A DNA stretch of 64,000 bases from Atribacter laminatus (lineage in GTDB: Bacteria > Atribacterota > Atribacteria > Atribacterales > Atribacteraceae). Positions within the stretch are counted from its first letter, which is position 1. Each line of letters begins with the position of its first letter. This document shows positions 61,206-64,000 of the stretch, in pieces. The stretch spans positions 2,294,001-2,358,000 of the forward strand of contig NZ_CP065383.1 of assembly GCF_015775515.1 (NCBI RefSeq), read 5' to 3'. The notes under the pieces are model-generated. The model was not told the DNA's origin. It did not search any database and saw only the letters and a list, made by a program, of their open reading frames with translations. Position numbers and translations under genes: made by a program.

Positions 61206-62534
61206 GTGAACCAAACAAAAGAAAACTTTTTTTATTTTCCCCAATCTAATCTTCAACCTCTCGCTTTTCGGATGCGTCCACAAAAATTGGAAGACGTGGT
61301 AGGGCAACCACATCTTACCGAGAAAAATGGTGTTTTATGCCGAATCATTCAAACCGGCACACTTCCTTCTATGATTTTTTGGGGACCACCAGGGTCAGGA
61401 AAAACATCGACAGCGTTGCTTATTTCCGAGCAATGTGGTTATGAAATTCAATCGATTAGTGCGGTAGCTTCAGGTGTAAAAGATATTAAAGAATCAATTC
61501 GAATCGCGGAAAAAAACTTAGCAGATTCAAAAAAAACGGTTTTTTTTATTGATGAAATTCATCGGTTCCACAAAGGCCAACAAAGTGTTCTATTGCCTTA
61601 TGTTGAGTCTGGAGTTGTTGTATTGATTGGTTCAACGACCGAAAATCCCTCATTCGAAGTTATTGGACCCTTATTGTCTCGAACCCAAGTTATTGTTTTT
61701 AAAAAAATCTCAAATCCTGATTTAGTTATATTATTGAAAAAAGCCATTAAAAGCGAGAGGGGCTTGAATGTTCCTGACTTGAAATTGGAAGATGGCGTGC
61801 TCGAAGGTATTGCAGAAATGGCTGATGGAGATGCTCGTCAAGCGCTTAATCTAATTGAGATTGTCGTTAATATTTCTCAAAAACAAAACTTACCTATTAC
61901 CGTTTCAATAGTAGCTGATATTTTACAAAGACAATCATTTCTTTATGATAAAAGCGGCGAAGAACATTACAATATGCTATCTGCTTTTCACAAAAGTCTT
62001 CGAGGAAGTGATCCTGATGGAGCAGTTTATTGGATGTGTCGGATGTTGGAAGCTGGAGAGCACCCTCATTCAATTTTTAGGCGATTGATTGCCTGTGCAT
62101 CAGAAGATATAGGAAATGCTGATCCTCGAGCTTTACAAATCACTGTAGCCGCTCAGCAAGCTTATGATTTTCTTGGAGAACCGGAAGGAAGGTTATCGAT
62201 AGCGCAAGCGACTCTCTATGTAGCCAGTGCCCCTAAAAGTAACGCATCTTATAAAGCTTTGCACCGAGCAACAGCTGACGTGCGTGATTACGGATCGTTA
62301 CCAGTGCCGTTCCACTTAAGGAATGCGCCCACTAAGCTTATGAAAAGTTCTGGCTATGGAAAAGAATATAAATATGCTCATGATTTTCCAGGAGCTTTCG
62401 TTGAGCAAGAATTTTTGCCTCGCGAGCTTACGGGAAAAATTTATTATCAACCGTCAACACGAGGATATGAAAAAATGATCCGCAGTTGGCTTCATCAACT
62501 TTGGAAATCAAAAAAATATAGTGATCAGGATTAA
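61206..62534 (+). CDS. rarA: Replication-associated recombination ATPase RarA (MgsA)
   Basis: 442 residues of the RarA/MgsA/WRNIP1 AAA+ family. PLAFRMRPQKLEDVVGQPHL near 18-37, Walker A GPPGSGKTSTAL near 58-70, Walker B VFFIDEIHRFHKGQQSVLLPYVE near 119-141, sensor 1 IGSTTENPSFEV near 147, and the C-terminal tetramerisation domain (about 255-435) with RRLIACASEDIGNADPRAL and YKYAHDFPGAFVEQEFLP. Acts at stalled replication forks. GTG start with GAGGG upstream. Confidence 0.95.
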   Translation: MNQTKENFFYFPQSNLQPLAFRMRPQKLEDVVGQPHLTEKNGVLCRIIQTGTLPSMIFWGPPGSGKTSTALLISEQCGYEIQSISAVASGVKDIKESIRIAEKNLADSKKTVFFIDEIHRFHKGQQSVLLPYVESGVVVLIGSTTENPSFEVIGPLLSRTQVIVFKKISNPDLVILLKKAIKSERGLNVPDLKLEDGVLEGIAEMADGDARQALNLIEIVVNISQKQNLPITVSIVADILQRQSFLYDKSGEEHYNMLSAFHKSLRGSDPDGAVYWMCRMLEAGEHPHSIFRRLIACASEDIGNADPRALQITVAAQQAYDFLGEPEGRLSIAQATLYVASAPKSNASYKALHRATADVRDYGSLPVPFHLRNAPTKLMKSSGYGKEYKYAHDFPGAFVEQEFLPRELTGKIYYQPSTRGYEKMIRSWLHQLWKSKKYSDQD

Positions 62535-62561
62535 TCTAAGCTTCTAATAACAATTGACCTT

Positions 62562-63143
62562 CATACTGCTTAGTAGAGCCGGATAGAGATGAAAATATGT
62601 ATACGCTGATCAATTTCCCCTTTAGCAAAGGGGGTTAGGGGGATTTGTGTTTTTTACTGTTCCGTCAATCAGACTGTGTCACAATCCCTTTCATACACCA
62701 AGAAGAGCTTGAAAGTGGAGGATACATTCTATTTATCTTCAGTTTTTTGGTTATCTATTCCCAATATAACTGTAAAATATTAACCTAAGTGGTGGTAAAT
62801 ATTTACAGAATAATTGTGACACAGCCTGAATGCGAGGAGCTCAACCGTTCTTTGGTTGGGCGACGTGTCAATCTCTGCCACCTAATTTGTCATTCTGAGG
62901 AGTCCGGTGTTTTTACCGGACGACGTGAGGATCTCATCTTTTTCAATACCACAATTCAACACATAATAAAAGATGAATCATGAGATTGCCACGACCTCAA
63001 AAAACCAGGTCTCGCAATGACGACTCAAAGTTCCTTCTCCCTTGATGGGAGAAGGTGAGGATGAGGATGAAAGTCCTGGATGAGATCCTGGTTAGTTGTT
63101 CTAAAAGAATTACCTTAAAAAACGGATTAGTATTTTTAGGAAA
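62562..63143. repeat. Dense dispersed repeats in the 62535-63312 gap
   Basis: 62562-62668 repeats the composite unit of 57325-57432 (GACCTTCATACTGC..., GCTGATCAATTTCCCC, CAAAGGGGGTTAGGGGG, GTTCCGTCA). 62825-62880 and 62982-63023 are copies of the GATTGCCACGT...CGCAATGACG palindrome; 62889-62940 is a CATTCTGAGGAG...GTGAGGATCTCATC palindrome. 63031-63143 repeats 46849-46974. Short open frames here come from the repeats; no gene is supported. Confidence 0.7.
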
Positions 63144-63312
63144 AAAAGAAGGTAGAAAACAAGAATGGGGATGTAATATTTACTATTTATTACCCACAAC
63201 TCACTCTTCATTGTATTTACAGGATATAAAAAATAAACTAAAATAGCTTGTTATTAAGCCTTGTGATAAAAAAATAACTAATATTATGATTATTCAGTTT
63301 GGAGGGTTATCA

Positions 63313-64000
63313 ATGATAAAAAAAGCCTATATCGGTGTTGACCTCGGAGGAACCAATACCAAAATTGCCATTGTTGACGACCGAGGATCAATCATTGCTC
63401 GTTCAATGATACCGACTCAGGCGATGCGACCAGCAGAAAATGTGGTCGAAGATATTGCCAATGAAGCAAAACGTTTAAAAAAGGAAGCAGAACAAAAAGA
63501 ATACAAGATCTATTCTCTTGGTATAGGCATCCCTGGATTAATTGATTGGAATCGCGGAATATGTTTACTTTTACCCAACTTTCCGAATAAATGGAAGCAT
63601 ATTCCAATAAAAGAATGGTTAGAAGAAAAACTTTCCCTTCCTGTTGCGGTAATTAATGATGTCCGAGCTATTACGCTGGCTGAAAAACGTTTTGGTTCAG
63701 GAAAGGATGTCAAAAGCTTAATTCTTATGGCAATTGGAACTGGTATTGGTGGTGGAGTGGTTATTGATGGAAATTTATATATTGGAAAAGATGGGAGTGC
63801 CGGCGAACTCGGTCATATTATTGTAGAACCGGGTGGAATAAAATGTGGATGTGGAAACCGGGGATGCCTTGAGTCTTACGCCTCAGGACCTTCCATTGTT
63901 GCCCAAGCTCTTCGATCTTTAGTTCAACAGAATGATACTATGATTCGGGATATGATTAAGGGAGATCTCAACCTGGTTACTCCTAAGATTATTGCCGATG
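63313..64000 (+). CDS. ROK-family sugar kinase (glucokinase-like), 5' part
   Basis: 229 codons, running off the right edge of the window. ATP-binding phosphate loop YIGVDLGGTNTKIAIVDDRG (about 5-24), a catalytic Asp in VAVINDVRAITLAEKRFGSG (about 112-130), AIGTGIGGGVVIDGNL near 140, the sugar-binding E-L-G-H in SAGELGHIIVEPGG and the zinc-binding group CGCGNRGCLE near 178-187. GGAGGG lies 7 bases before the ATG. Likely phosphorylates glucose or an N-acetyl hexosamine; a ROK repressor is unlikely because no DNA-binding domain precedes it. Confidence 0.92.
   Translation, partial: MIKKAYIGVDLGGTNTKIAIVDDRGSIIARSMIPTQAMRPAENVVEDIANEAKRLKKEAEQKEYKIYSLGIGIPGLIDWNRGICLLLPNFPNKWKHIPIKEWLEEKLSLPVAVINDVRAITLAEKRFGSGKDVKSLILMAIGTGIGGGVVIDGNLYIGKDGSAGELGHIIVEPGGIKCGCGNRGCLESYASGPSIVAQALRSLVQQNDTMIRDMIKGDLNLVTPKIIAD

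Noticed and set aside
62789-63246. Two short forward frames of 63-64 codons
   Set aside because: They lie entirely in dispersed repeats shared with non-coding gaps elsewhere in the window.

Overview
The window is AT-rich and gene-dense, from an uncultured-type anaerobic bacterium. The housekeeping order rho, rpmE, thyX, a YqhQ-like gene, prfA, prmC, rpiB, a dCMP deaminase gene, a WecA/TagO-like gene, wecB is the kind seen in Firmicutes and relatives. Other genes imply a diderm envelope: an RND exporter with a LolA-like periplasmic protein and a predicted outer-membrane barrel. Together with the sugar-uptake genes this would suit the Atribacterota or a related lineage, but that is an inference; no rRNA gene or other decisive marker is present.

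Region by region. 1-9616 (+): end of a nucleotidyltransferase gene, then the rho-to-wecB run for transcription termination, translation, nucleotide metabolism and cell-surface glycan synthesis. 9617-16323 (-): a complete F-type ATP synthase operon, with two small membrane genes, atpB, E, F, H, A, G, D, C. Its c subunit carries most of the sodium-binding signature, and its delta subunit is only about 80 residues long (C-terminal domain only). 16439-16514: tRNA-Gly(CCC).

16447-27323: a 10.9-kb integrative element inserted in that tRNA, bounded by perfect 76-bp direct repeats. It encodes a tyrosine integrase, an orphan 506-residue protein with a faint sigma-region-2 look, an XRE-type regulator, a primase-helicase of the archaeo-eukaryotic primase type (broken by one frameshift), a cluster of iteron-like repeats inside that gene, a TubC-docking-like small protein and a terminase-small-subunit/HTH-like protein. 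An intact IS4-family insertion sequence and a decayed IS256-family element lie inside it.

27347-31001: a mechanosensitive channel gene and several secreted or lipoprotein genes. 31002-44159: an aldo-keto reductase gene, then a carbohydrate locus: an ABC importer, two related SIS-domain proteins in divergent operons, a GntR/UTRA regulator, an FGGY kinase, NagB, an MFS transporter and a zinc dehydrogenase. The gene set suggests uptake and breakdown of an amino sugar or related compound. 44387-50214: a secreted serine hydrolase, a GyrI-like protein, a pyruvate-kinase-C-terminal-like protein, a flavodoxin-like protein and MgtE. 50355-52238: a DAHP synthase-prephenate dehydratase fusion. 52326-58250: the RND/LolA-like/barrel operon behind a promoter with a TetR-type palindrome, then a TetR regulator gene. 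58430-64000: threonine aldolase, a PfkB kinase, an unknown protein, RarA and the start of a ROK kinase gene.

The larger gaps at 6.2, 28.7, 46.7, 48.4, 57.4 and 62.6-63.1 kb are filled with several families of short imperfect palindromic repeats, some joined in the same order at different places.
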